Shown: positions 26,463 to 35,089 of the stretch, in pieces
How the letters are laid out: every line of letters starts with the position of its first letter
How positions within the stretch are numbered: position 1 is the first letter of the stretch
Source of the DNA: Paenibacillus luteus
GTDB lineage: Bacteria; Bacillota; Bacilli; Paenibacillales; Paenibacillaceae
Direction: 5' to 3'
Length of the DNA stretch: 37,288 nt
NCBI RefSeq assembly: GCF_006542765.1
Contig: NZ_SKCD01000042.1
Span: forward strand, 1 to 37,288
Notes under the pieces: model-generated
What the model saw: the letters and a program-made list of their open reading frames with translations, nothing else
What the model was told of the DNA's origin: nothing
Database searches by the model: none
Translations under genes and position numbers: made by a program

Positions 26463-27341
26463 CTAACCTTTTACAGATCCCAAAAGCATGCCTTTATTGA
26501 AATGCTTTTGTACAAAGGGGTAAATCAGCATCATCGGCAAGGTTGATATCACGATTGCAGCCATTTTGGCACCCGGTGTATATCTCACTACCGCATCCAT
26601 GAATACCGAGGACTCCTCCATCGTTTCGTTCACAATTAACATCTGTCTTAAAAAGACCTGTAACGGCCATTTTGAGGGATCATTTAAATAAAGAACTGCA
26701 CTAAAATACGTACTCCAATAGCCAACCATATAAAATAAAAGAAATGTTGCAATTGCCGCTTTGGCCAAGGGCAGAATAATACTGATAAACATTCTCCATT
26801 CACCGCAGCCATCACATCTGGCTGCCTCTTCCAATTCATAAGGAATTGAAGCGAAAAAGCTGCGCATGACAATTAAATAGAAGGGTGCAATTGCGCTAGT
26901 CATCCATATCGCCCAGAATGTATCGATCATACCTAGGGAGTTGACAACCAAGTACGTTGGAATCATTCCACCAGAGAACAACATCGTGAAAACAACCATA
27001 AAATTCATTAAGCTTCTGCCTTTCAGCCATTTCTTTGATAAACCATATGCCATTAAAGTAGTCATCGAAATACTAATAAAGGTGCCAATAGCCGTAATCA
27101 AAATGGCATTTTTAAAGCTTTGCAGAAAGTTATTATTACCGAGTAAATATTCATAAGCTTGCATTGTCCAGTCACGTGGGATAATAAAAAATCCTCGTGT
27201 TAGATATTCTTTCTCCGAAGCAAAAGATGTCATAAACACATAAAGCACAGGAATGATAATGATCAAACTCCAAATGATTAAAATAAAGTAGATGGTAAGG
27301 TCAAAATGTTTCTCATTCCCGCGGATGTCTAATTTTTTCAT
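26463..27341 (-). CDS. ABC transporter permease, YtcP/LplC type
   Basis: Membrane permease of 292 residues; ATG 27341 lies one base after the stop of the partner permease, with AAGGGGTG as its ribosome binding site. The N-terminus ends in FDLTIYFILIIWSLIIIIPV, the first helix. The EAA loop reads EEAARCDGCGEWRMFISIIL. The segment WSTYFSAVLYLNDPSKWPLQ and the tail FVQKHFNKGMLLGSVKG are typical of the LplC/YtcP subgroup, which carries complex plant oligosaccharides. Together with the next gene it forms the pore for the binding protein at 28329. Confidence 0.94.
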   Translation of the reverse strand: MKKLDIRGNEKHFDLTIYFILIIWSLIIIIPVLYVFMTSFASEKEYLTRGFFIIPRDWTMQAYEYLLGNNNFLQSFKNAILITAIGTFISISMTTLMAYGLSKKWLKGRSLMNFMVVFTMLFSGGMIPTYLVVNSLGMIDTFWAIWMTSAIAPFYLIVMRSFFASIPYELEEAARCDGCGEWRMFISIILPLAKAAIATFLLFYMVGYWSTYFSAVLYLNDPSKWPLQVFLRQMLIVNETMEESSVFMDAVVRYTPGAKMAAIVISTLPMMLIYPFVQKHFNKGMLLGSVKG

Positions 27342-27342
27342 C

Positions 27343-28299
27343 TTAGAACACCCCTTCTCTGTCCGAACGTTTCACAATAAAGTTCGCACTCAATATCAGA
27401 ACCAAGCCAACAATGGATTTAAATAGTCCGACTGCGGTGGTATAGCTGAACTGTCCTTGCAAAATTCCAACCCGATAAATATACGTATCAAACACCTCGG
27501 AAACAGACAGATTAAGTGGATTTTGCAGCAGAAAGATATGCTCGAATCCCAAATCTATAAAGCTGCCTAAGCGTAGAATAAATAGAATTAGAATCACTTG
27601 AACAAGCGATGGAAGCGTAATATGCCATATTTGTCGCCATCTCTTAGCTCCATCCACTACTGCTGCTTCATATAACGCAGGATCAATCGATCCTAAAGCC
27701 GCTAAGAAAATAATCGCACTCCAGCCGACTTCTTTCCATATATTTTGAAATAGCCAGATCCAGCGAAAAGCTTCCGGATCGCCAAGTATTGCTATTCGTG
27801 ACAGCCCTAAACCCTCCAACAATGCATTAACGCCACCAAATTCAGTTGAAAATAAGATACTCGTAATGCCTACAATAACCACCATGGATAGGAAATGTGG
27901 TAAATAAACAAGCGTTTGGACCGATGTTTTAAACCATTTCAACCTAATTTCATTGAGCAATAACGCAAACAAGATAGGTGCAGGAAAGAAAAAGAGGATA
28001 TCAATCAAATTGAGCATGATCGTGTTTTTCAACAATACCAGAAAGTTCTGTTCAGAGAATAGACGTGTGAAGTGTTCCAGTCCAACCCAATCACTTCCCA
28101 TGACCCCACGAAATGGACTGTAATTTTGGAAGGATATTAGCACACCAAACATCGGGATGTATTTAAAAATAATAAAATACAGTAATCCCGGAAGAATCAT
28201 ACAATAGATCGGAATCGTTCTTCTTAGATAATGATTCCGTATAATATGCTTCAGCCCCTTGGAAACGGGCTGAAGCTTAGGTTGAACATTCATCTGCAT
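27343..28299 (-). CDS. ABC transporter permease, LplB type
   Basis: Membrane permease of 318 residues, starting at ATG 28299 after AAGGAG. The first helix region YCMILPGLLYFIIFKYIPMF and the following GVLISFQNYSPFRGVMGSDW are hallmark LplB/YteP motifs. The EAA loop is EAAVVDGAKRWRQIWHITLP. The end SKSIVGL-type helix and NFIVKRSDREGVF tail also fit the family. It pairs with the YtcP-type permease; the ATPase is not encoded in the window. Confidence 0.94.
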   Translation of the reverse strand: MQMNVQPKLQPVSKGLKHIIRNHYLRRTIPIYCMILPGLLYFIIFKYIPMFGVLISFQNYSPFRGVMGSDWVGLEHFTRLFSEQNFLVLLKNTIMLNLIDILFFFPAPILFALLLNEIRLKWFKTSVQTLVYLPHFLSMVVIVGITSILFSTEFGGVNALLEGLGLSRIAILGDPEAFRWIWLFQNIWKEVGWSAIIFLAALGSIDPALYEAAVVDGAKRWRQIWHITLPSLVQVILILFILRLGSFIDLGFEHIFLLQNPLNLSVSEVFDTYIYRVGILQGQFSYTTAVGLFKSIVGLVLILSANFIVKRSDREGVF

Positions 28300-28328
28300 T
28301 TAGGATGACTCCTTACTTCCAGAAGGTA

Positions 28329-29846
28329 TTATTTATAGGTCTGATAAGCCTCATTAATTTCTTTGGTTATTTGATCTCCACCCGTTGTTTTCCATTCCGA
28401 AATAGCTGCTTCAAGACTATCCATCGGTTCTTTACCGATAATAATTTTAAGCTGTGTTTCTCTAAACTTAATGTCTAGATTCTTCCACTTTTCTTGGTAA
28501 GCTGGCGACAAAGCTTGAATTCCTGCTGCTGCATTCGGATATGGATATTTCTCATTATTAGCTAAATATGCTTTATCAAAATCAATAAGCGTGGGATCTG
28601 TATAAATAAATGCACTATGGTTCAATCCTCCTCTAGCGAAGAAAAAGTTAGTCATTAGTCGCGGCAAATCCGTTTCTGTCAATGGCAATACTTCATAGTT
28701 ACCGTCCGCATTCTTCTTATAATGTGAATCCTCAAAGCCATTTAGCATAATACTCGTTCCTTCATCACTGGCCCACCAATCGTAGATCTCCAATATTCGT
28801 GCTTGCTTGTCTTTATCAATCGTTCCATTAATAACAATTTTATTATCGCCTATAATCTTAGTTGGGTTTCCTCTTAACCCTGAAGGTCCAATTGGAGGGG
28901 GCAGTTGCACTAACTTGGCAGAGGGTTGAATGGATCTTAATTTCTCACTGTCAGACCTAAGCGCAGCAGAATAGCTTGTATAAATCCCTAATCGTCCAGC
29001 TTGGAAATCACCGTATACATTTAAACCAACTTTATTGATAAAATCCTTATCCAGCAAATCCTCTGCATATAATTTGTGCAGGAATCCGAGGTAATCCTTC
29101 ATTTCCTTAGGCTGTTCATAGGCCGAAATTAACTTTCCATCCACTAACTGCCAACCATTTGCTAATCCAAAAGCTGCCTTTAGCTGAGTTGAGTTGCCTA
29201 AATCATTGCTGATTGAAAAGCCTAATGTATCTTTTTTACCTGACTTGTTTGGATCAGCAGTTCCGAAAGCTTTAATTATTTTATAAAAATCATCCACTGT
29301 GAAAGAATCTTCCTTGGGCATTGGAATTCCCACGTTTTCCAACCAATCCTCACGAATTTGGTAGCTATCACGGATTGGAGTAGTACCCATCGGCATGCCA
29401 TAACGATTCCCTTTTGGATTAAGCAAATCCCAAGTCTCATCAGGATAAGTAGCAGATAAAGTCGGATAGTTAGGAAGTAACGGCTCAAGGTCAAGAAAAG
29501 CTCCTTCCTTCTGCCAAGCAACAAAGTTCTCAGGCTCAACACGATAAGAATCCGGCAAATTACCTGATGCGGCTAAAACATTGAGTTTATCCTTATAAGT
29601 AGCACCATCTGTCCACATTATTTTTAATTTAACATCAAATTTCTTATTGATATATTCAATGATTGGATGATCATCCCGCCATTTTAATCCATCCCATGAT
29701 GGGGGCATTAAGGTTATTGCCACTACTTCCCGCTTTCCTGCAGTATCTCCTGTTTTTGAAGGCTCCACGCCCCCGCTATTTTTTGAACAAGCAACAACTA
29801 GAAACAGTAAGCTTAAACCAATTGATAATTTCACCCACTTAATCAT
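28329..29846 (-). CDS. Extracellular oligosaccharide-binding lipoprotein, LplA type
   Basis: Binding protein of 505 residues, longer than the family-1 proteins of the other two systems and typical of the LplA/YtcQ group. ATG 29846 follows ATGGAGGG. The signal peptide ends in LFLVVAC with Cys20 lipidated. The mature domain begins ITLMPPSWDGLKWRDDHPII and contains blocks such as GMPMGTTPIRDSYQIREDWL. It lies downstream of a catabolite-repression-like site at 29901-29916. Its partners are the two LplB/YtcP permeases. The ligand is likely a galactose-containing oligosaccharide, inferred from the adjacent GH42 gene. Confidence 0.94.
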   Translation of the reverse strand: MIKWVKLSIGLSLLFLVVACSKNSGGVEPSKTGDTAGKREVVAITLMPPSWDGLKWRDDHPIIEYINKKFDVKLKIMWTDGATYKDKLNVLAASGNLPDSYRVEPENFVAWQKEGAFLDLEPLLPNYPTLSATYPDETWDLLNPKGNRYGMPMGTTPIRDSYQIREDWLENVGIPMPKEDSFTVDDFYKIIKAFGTADPNKSGKKDTLGFSISNDLGNSTQLKAAFGLANGWQLVDGKLISAYEQPKEMKDYLGFLHKLYAEDLLDKDFINKVGLNVYGDFQAGRLGIYTSYSAALRSDSEKLRSIQPSAKLVQLPPPIGPSGLRGNPTKIIGDNKIVINGTIDKDKQARILEIYDWWASDEGTSIMLNGFEDSHYKKNADGNYEVLPLTETDLPRLMTNFFFARGGLNHSAFIYTDPTLIDFDKAYLANNEKYPYPNAAAGIQALSPAYQEKWKNLDIKFRETQLKIIIGKEPMDSLEAAISEWKTTGGDQITKEINEAYQTYK

Positions 29847-29900
29847 TCTAAACCCTCCATATGAATCGTTATTAGCTTACTGCTTTATTGTATAATGTTT

Positions 29901-29916
29901 TTGTAAGCGTTTTCTT
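29901..29916. promoter_or_regulatory. CcpA (cre)-like site in the binding-protein promoter
   Basis: TTGTAAGCGTTTTCTT matches the cre consensus WTGNNARCGNWWWCAW with one mismatch. On the minus strand it lies between a TTGCAA -35 and a CATTAT -10 spaced by 17 bases, in the 78-base gap before the binding-protein gene. CcpA bound here would block transcription of transport and catabolic genes when glucose is present. Confidence 0.5.
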
Positions 29917-29924
29917 GCAATATT

Positions 29925-31772
29925 CTACGAATCGTTATCCGATTTCACTTTTTTAATTGGAATCCGAATCGAAACTATAGTTCCCCTTCCCAAGAAGGAA
30001 GTAAGGGTCAATCCATACCTAAATCCATACTGCAGCACTAGACGAGCATGTACATTTGCCAGGCCCAATGAATCTGTTGGTTGGATAAGTTCTCCTTTGG
30101 CAGCCATGCGCATCATATTCTGTTGAATCTCCAAAAGCCTATCTTCCTCCATACCTGGACCATTGTCGACTACTTCAATAATCAGATCGTCCTGATCATT
30201 GTAAGCACTTATGATAATCGTAGCATTTCCATTATTTCGTTCTACAGCATACTTAACCGCATTCTCCACAATCGGTTGAAGCGTCAGTTTAACAAGGCTT
30301 ACATTCAAAAACTTTTCATTCACAAAATTTTGACTTTGAAAATTATGAGTAAAGCGTATATGAATTATTTCCAGGTATGTTTTCAGATGATTCAACTCAT
30401 CACCCAGATTCACCTCAATCTTGTCCAACTTGGCTGTATAACGGAAGAACGCTGCCAGATTGCTTACCATCTTTTCAATTTTGGGGACCTCCTCTAAAAA
30501 AGCAATGCTTTTAATGATGTCTAGGGAGTTGTACAAAAAGTGCGGATTAATTTGATTTTGAAGCGCTTGGATCATCGCATCTTTCTGCTTTAATTCCAGA
30601 CTCATTTCTCTAAGCTGAAATCTGTATACTTTATCGATTAGTGCATTAAGTTGAATAATCATTTTATTGAAGCTGCTGCCTAATATTTGCAGCTCATCCT
30701 GACCAGGATAGAAATCAGCTTTGACAGCTAAATTACCTCTCTGCACCTCTTGCATCATTTTTTTGAGCTTAATAATCGGATCGACCAATAGCTTAGTGAA
30801 CAATGGCACAATCAGAATTACGAAGGACAATAATAACAACACAACCATAATAATCGAGTCGCGGGCGACGTTAAGACCTGTAGCCATTTCATTCAAAGGG
30901 ACGACTGCAGCAACTTTCCAACTCGTAAAATCAGATTGGGTATATGTGGTTAAGTAATCTTGATTTTCCACTCGCTGCTGCTTATTTGGCTCAAGTATCT
31001 GTAAATGACTAATTGGAGAGTCTGTCAGCTTAATTCCTTGCAATAAACTGTCAGGGTGGAACACAATCGTATTATCGGATGATAAAATGAAAAAATAACC
31101 CGTCTCGCCTATCATCGTTTTACCCATAATCTCACTGAACACGTTAAGCGATAAATTAATGACGAGACGTCCGACAATCTTGACATTATTTGTGCTGTAG
31201 ATGGGGATAAGTAATGAAACAACAGGTACGCGATTCGGTTGAGAGAGATGCGTGGGTATGACTTGCGTGGTTCGATCAAACGGTAAAATAAACCACGGCT
31301 CTTGACTATGGGCAGTTACACCGGATTGTCCATCCGATGAGATAACTCCACCCTCTACTGACATTAATACAAGGCTTTCAATTTCCGAATAATTCAAGGT
31401 AATGTATCTTCTAAATAAATCTTCAATGAGCAGCTTGTTATAGGAAGTAAGCTTAACCTTTCCTGAAAGCCATTGCTGAATAATCCCCGTTCCCGGGCTT
31501 GTCATTAAAGGGTCACTCGAATCTCGTAAAGGACCGGCTATCATAGCATATGTGGATTGCGCCATTTGCTTAAAATAGCGGTCCAGTTGATTATTCAGAC
31601 TAGCTGAGGAGCCTTGGGCAATATTATAAAAATCCTTCGTAGTTGCTTTGGTGTAATAATAATGGGCGGATAGCGCAATCGTAAAAACGGCAATAAAGCT
31701 CACTGCCAGAAAACCGACTATCATCTTCCTGCGGATAGAAAATTTATAGAGAAATCGCTGCAGAATCATCAT
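29925..31772 (-). CDS. Sensor histidine kinase, YesM type
   Basis: Membrane kinase of 615 residues. ATG 31772 overlaps the regulator stop (ATGATG). First helix about 17-36, extracellular dCache-type sensor 40-300 (GETGYFFILSSDNTIVFHPD is the second PAS-like lobe), second helix about 305-328, then HAMP. A coiled region leads to the H-box LQNQINPHFLYNSLDIIKSI with His411. The ATPase domain shows LQPIVENAVKYAVE, VVDNGPGM and SLGLANVHARLVLQYG. Unlike the other two systems the regulator gene comes first. It probably senses the galactoside imported by this operon. Confidence 0.94.
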   Translation of the reverse strand: MMILQRFLYKFSIRRKMIVGFLAVSFIAVFTIALSAHYYYTKATTKDFYNIAQGSSASLNNQLDRYFKQMAQSTYAMIAGPLRDSSDPLMTSPGTGIIQQWLSGKVKLTSYNKLLIEDLFRRYITLNYSEIESLVLMSVEGGVISSDGQSGVTAHSQEPWFILPFDRTTQVIPTHLSQPNRVPVVSLLIPIYSTNNVKIVGRLVINLSLNVFSEIMGKTMIGETGYFFILSSDNTIVFHPDSLLQGIKLTDSPISHLQILEPNKQQRVENQDYLTTYTQSDFTSWKVAAVVPLNEMATGLNVARDSIIMVVLLLLSFVILIVPLFTKLLVDPIIKLKKMMQEVQRGNLAVKADFYPGQDELQILGSSFNKMIIQLNALIDKVYRFQLREMSLELKQKDAMIQALQNQINPHFLYNSLDIIKSIAFLEEVPKIEKMVSNLAAFFRYTAKLDKIEVNLGDELNHLKTYLEIIHIRFTHNFQSQNFVNEKFLNVSLVKLTLQPIVENAVKYAVERNNGNATIIISAYNDQDDLIIEVVDNGPGMEEDRLLEIQQNMMRMAAKGELIQPTDSLGLANVHARLVLQYGFRYGLTLTSFLGRGTIVSIRIPIKKVKSDNDS

Positions 31773-32785
31773 AAGCCAAGCGACCTTCTGTATTCATTAG
31801 GTGATAAGCCCATTGTATTTTTAAACACGCGAATAAAATAAGGCTGAGTTGTAAACCCTACCTGCTCAGCAATTTCGTAAACCTTCAATCGAGTCTCACG
31901 TAACAAATCCTTCGCCTTATTGATTCTTGTCTCATGGATGTAATTAACCAATGTTTTTCCAGTATAACGTTTAAACCACAAGCTGAAATGAGAAATGCTC
32001 ATGCAAGTAAACTCGGCCATTTCTGTTAACGATATATCTTTCATATAGTGAATATGAATATATTCGCAGGCTTTTTTCATAATATAGTTCTGATTGGTTT
32101 TTTCTTCATGATGTCTCCTTATCATCCACTTTTCTGTTAATGTTTGAAAATGTTGACGAATCGTTAAATCACTCATAGATTTATTTAATCCAACGAGCGC
32201 AGCATCGCTGGATTCTTCATTTATTAAAGAGCACAGCTTCTGTTCAAAGATGCGCAGAAGGTTGAATTTGGCGGATTCGTTAATGAAGGTAAGTCGCAGA
32301 ACCGATTCAATTAAACCAGACATTTTTTTAAAGAGGGTTGGCGTATCCATTGGATCCATTCCATCTAACAGTTTTTGAAACCGCAGCAACAATTCATTCA
32401 TACTGCTAATATGACCTATTTGCTGGACCGATCGCTTTAGTGCATTATGAAGTTGGTTCATGTCTACAGGCTTTAATAAATATTCGCTAACATCATAATG
32501 CATCGCCTTTTGAGCGTATTGAAAGTTATCAAAACCGCTAACTACAATAAAGGTCATCGGTATGTTATGTTCAACAATTTTCTCTATGAGCGTCAATCCA
32601 TCCATCGTGGGCATCATAATATCCGTTATTAGAATAATCGGCCATAACTCCTGAATCAATGTCCAAGCTTCTTCACCGTTTCGCGCTTCGCTAGCAATCA
32701 CGAAATCACCGTCAATCAGATTAACCATCTGTACAATCGAACTGCGAATCCATGGTTCATCCTCTACAACCAATATGTGATACAT
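31769..32785 (-). CDS. Response regulator, short REC-AraC form
   Basis: DNA-binding regulator of 338 residues starting at ATG 32785 after AAGGGGGAG. The receiver domain has E8/D9, phospho-acceptor D55 (IILITDIMMP) and the Lys in EYLLKPVDMNQLHN. It is about 190 residues shorter than the regulator at 15606 because most of the usual middle domain is missing; only a helical linker (about 120-230) joins receiver and AraC parts. The helix-turn-helix pair reads SLTEMAEFTCMSISHFSLWF and VYEIAEQVGFTTQPYFIRVF. It likely activates the binding-protein promoter downstream of its kinase. Confidence 0.93.
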   Translation of the reverse strand: MYHILVVEDEPWIRSSIVQMVNLIDGDFVIASEARNGEEAWTLIQELWPIILITDIMMPTMDGLTLIEKIVEHNIPMTFIVVSGFDNFQYAQKAMHYDVSEYLLKPVDMNQLHNALKRSVQQIGHISSMNELLLRFQKLLDGMDPMDTPTLFKKMSGLIESVLRLTFINESAKFNLLRIFEQKLCSLINEESSDAALVGLNKSMSDLTIRQHFQTLTEKWMIRRHHEEKTNQNYIMKKACEYIHIHYMKDISLTEMAEFTCMSISHFSLWFKRYTGKTLVNYIHETRINKAKDLLRETRLKVYEIAEQVGFTTQPYFIRVFKNTMGLSPNEYRRSLGL

Positions 32786-33321
32786 CCTATCTCCCCCTTA
32801 TATTATTTAATTTTAACAGATTAAATATAGACGATTTTCTTATTTGTTATCTGATCTTATTTTCCTTAACGACATTTGTTAATCAGTTTTTTCATATCAG
32901 AAATCACTTAATGTTCCCATTTTCAATTCGCTATCAATTAAATAATATTTGGAGTTATGTTGGTTAAAGTTTAAGAATAAAGAAGAGGTTGAATATTTGG
33001 GGGAATTACCACCATGATGGTGATATTCATTCGCGTGAGAGCCGCGACCACCTCACGAAACAAATCCGGTTCAAAAGCGGGCCGACCATTGATTCGGATA
33101 TACCTACCTTTAGCTCAAGGCTTTCCATTTTGTCAGTTTGTGAGGCAGAGGCACAAACGACCTTCACGGGATTGAAGGTCGTTGTTAGATGTATCGTCAC
33201 CTTATCCACGGTGGAACAAGCTTTCATCGTCTGGCCTTTACTTAATAGGTATGATTACGCTCCGTACATATCTGTTGCAGATAGCCGTAGCTAATTTGAC
33301 TTTGAGTTTTAAGTAATAAAG
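32786..33321. other. Intergenic region with a decayed gene tail and a hairpin
   Basis: About 540 bases without an intact gene. On the minus strand, 32971-33114, an open frame of 47 codons with no start reads RYIRINGRPAFEPDLFREVV followed by AALTRMNITIMVVIPPN and ends at TAA; it looks like the 3' end of a lost gene of unknown family. A hairpin lies at 33156-33183. Longer open frames across the plus strand here appear to be chance. Confidence 0.4.
33156..33183. other. Strong stem-loop
   Basis: AACGACCTTCA (33156-33166) pairs perfectly with TGAAGGTCGTT (33173-33183) around a 6-base loop. The T-tracts are short and interrupted on both strands. It may be a relic terminator of the gene whose tail lies at 32971-33114 or a mobile-element structure. 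Confidence 0.55.
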
Positions 33322-33365
33322 AACAAGAGGCCCATCTGCATATCATGCCAGAAGAACCTCTTGTT
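33322..33365 (-). terminator. Terminator of the TetR-oxidoreductase operon
   Basis: AACAAGAGG (33322-33330) pairs with CCTCTTGTT (33357-33365) over a 26-base loop. On the minus strand the stem is followed by a T-rich stretch (CTTTATTACTT). It lies about 50 bases after the oxidoreductase stop. Confidence 0.6.
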
Positions 33366-33416
33366 TAGATTTTTGATATTCTCAATAACGGAACTGTGTA
33401 ACTCAAGTAGCATGAA

Positions 33417-34433
33417 TCATCTCGAGGAGGTAGTTCTAGTTAACTTAATACCACGGTCTAACACCCGGTTTTCGACACCTTCGGGTTGGAGTATGTGTTC
33501 AGGGTAATAGAAGCCAGGCTGAATAGCGTCTCCTCCATCAAGTCCGAGTACACGCTCCATGACCAAAGCCGCACCTAGTCCCGTCTGATCAAGTTGGCCA
33601 TATGGGTCGACTAAATCTTGGCGGATAATCACTGATGATCCATGCCGGTCTTCCCCCGAAACAAGAATCGCGATGTCGTGAGTAACTGCACTTCCAGAAC
33701 GAGTTCCTGAGGAATCACCGAACTCGACAGCAAACAGACTCGTCGCATTTGGGAAGGCTGTCCCAAGGCTTAGAGAATCAACCATTGCAGTGATATTTGC
33801 AGTGATCTCTGCCCCATCAACCGCTTGAGCCGTGACAATTTTTTGAGAATCATCATTGGCTAGGTTGAAGTAACCATTCCGGAAGTAGAGCGGCGCACCG
33901 CCATCCATCGTTACTTCAGTTTGTGACATAGGGCCAGCTGCGTCTTTGAAATCGTATACGGCAAGGATTCTGATATCATCTACGCGTGCAAGCTCCGACG
34001 CGGATTGGAGCGCCAAAATCGTTGGAATTCCCCCTGACCAGTGACTTGCATGTACGACTGCAGATTCGCGGGGGCCGGCAGCAAATACGGAAAAGTCTTG
34101 TGCGACGGTTGCTGAACTACCGTAGATAGTTACAAAAGGAATGCGGCGTTGCTGCGCGAACCGCTGACCTGCAAATTTCAAGTCTTGCAGTGCTCCAATG
34201 ACACCTGAATATTCCTCATTTTTAAGACCAAGATCCTGCACGTCTAAGTTCACTACGACAGCAGATGCGAAACCGAGCTCTTCTGCAAGTTTTTGAGCCT
34301 TATCGAGGTTTCGGCCACCAATGGTCAGCGGCAAGCTGGGGTGTGCAGCCCGCAGATGACGTGCGGCTGCAGACCCTACAACTCCTGCCCCTCCTATGAT
34401 GAGTATTGGCAAAGGTGTTTTATTATTTGTCAT
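33417..34433 (-). CDS. Saccharopine-dehydrogenase-like NAD(P)-binding oxidoreductase
   Basis: Cytoplasmic protein of 338 residues. The frame is open from 34478, but ATG 34433 has AAAAAAGGAGG upstream and begins MTNNKTPLPILIIGGAGVVG, so it is the start. The Rossmann motif GGAGVVG is followed by LPLTIGGRNLDKAQKLAEEL, the second strand with GR that favours NADP. The N-terminal half matches the saccharopine dehydrogenase NADP-binding family, which also includes many uncharacterised reductases. The C-terminal half is not assignable. It lies 22 bases after the TetR gene and is its likely target. Confidence 0.82.
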   Translation of the reverse strand: MTNNKTPLPILIIGGAGVVGSAAARHLRAAHPSLPLTIGGRNLDKAQKLAEELGFASAVVVNLDVQDLGLKNEEYSGVIGALQDLKFAGQRFAQQRRIPFVTIYGSSATVAQDFSVFAAGPRESAVVHASHWSGGIPTILALQSASELARVDDIRILAVYDFKDAAGPMSQTEVTMDGGAPLYFRNGYFNLANDDSQKIVTAQAVDGAEITANITAMVDSLSLGTAFPNATSLFAVEFGDSSGTRSGSAVTHDIAILVSGEDRHGSSVIIRQDLVDPYGQLDQTGLGAALVMERVLGLDGGDAIQPGFYYPEHILQPEGVENRVLDRGIKLTRTTSSR

Positions 34434-34455
34434 ATCAATTCCTCCTTTTTTCTGA

Positions 34456-34995
34456 TTAATTATTTGGATTATTCTCAATTACAATATCTGTTAAAAACTG
34501 AATAACACTTTTTCTCTCATGTGGAGTTAGTGGATCTAATTTAAATAAATCAGAGAAACATAATCCGTCACAAACCAGTCTTATTACCATTGCTAATTCA
34601 GGAGTTATATTTTCCGAATCTGATTTTTCTCTAAAAGTTTTATAAACGGTTTCCCATTCGGAAAGAATATCTCTACTTCCCGTTGTTGATCCAGCTAATA
34701 CACTGGTCTCCAAGCTCCATGTGCATGGAGGATCTGTTGGCATTGCTGCAACGTTGAGGTAAGCAAGAGTGTAACTTTTACCGGATTTAATCTCTTCATC
34801 TATTAAAGATTTAGTCTCATCCATGGCCTGTTTATTGAGCGCCAAAATTAAATCTTCCTTACTATGAAAATGATACAAAAAACCACTCTTACTGATATCT
34901 GCTTCTGCAATTATTGTATCTATGGTCAGACTGTTAATCCCTTTTTCTCTGATAATTTGATTAGCAACTTCTAAAATTTTTTTGCGCTTTGACAT
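34456..34995 (-). CDS. TetR family regulator
   Basis: Cytoplasmic repressor of 179 residues. ATG 34995 has AAAGGAGG six bases upstream; the upstream ATG at 35010 lies before that site and is rejected. The helix-turn-helix is LTIDTIIAEADISKSGFLYH followed by FHSKEDLILALNKQ. The C-terminal part resembles TetR proteins with a TetR_C_37-like domain, but I am not sure. Its promoter carries tandem 17-base repeats and a palindrome, so it is probably autoregulated and controls the downstream oxidoreductase. Confidence 0.9.
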   Translation of the reverse strand: MSKRKKILEVANQIIREKGINSLTIDTIIAEADISKSGFLYHFHSKEDLILALNKQAMDETKSLIDEEIKSGKSYTLAYLNVAAMPTDPPCTWSLETSVLAGSTTGSRDILSEWETVYKTFREKSDSENITPELAMVIRLVCDGLCFSDLFKLDPLTPHERKSVIQFLTDIVIENNPNN

Positions 34996-35021
34996 AAGTC
35001 CTCCTTTCATATGTAATAATC

Positions 35022-35089
35022 AGTTTACTGTACTAGTTAGTTTACTGTACTAGTTAGTTTAGTATACCTTAAGGTACACTGTTAATCAA
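35022..35089 (-). promoter_or_regulatory. Promoter with tandem 17-base repeats and a palindrome
   Basis: On the minus strand TTGATT (35084-35089) and TATACT (35061-35066) are spaced by exactly 17 bases. The spacer holds the perfect palindrome TACCTTAAGGTA (35065-35076), which overlaps the -10. Downstream, AGTTTACTGTACTAGTT occurs twice head to tail (35022-35038, 35039-35055), with a third partial copy at 35056-35061. These are probable binding sites of the TetR protein. Confidence 0.65.

Noticed and set aside
32989..33294. A 101-codon plus-strand open frame
   Set aside because: It runs across the hairpin and opposite a more coding-like minus-strand stretch; no ribosome binding site and no recognisable motif.
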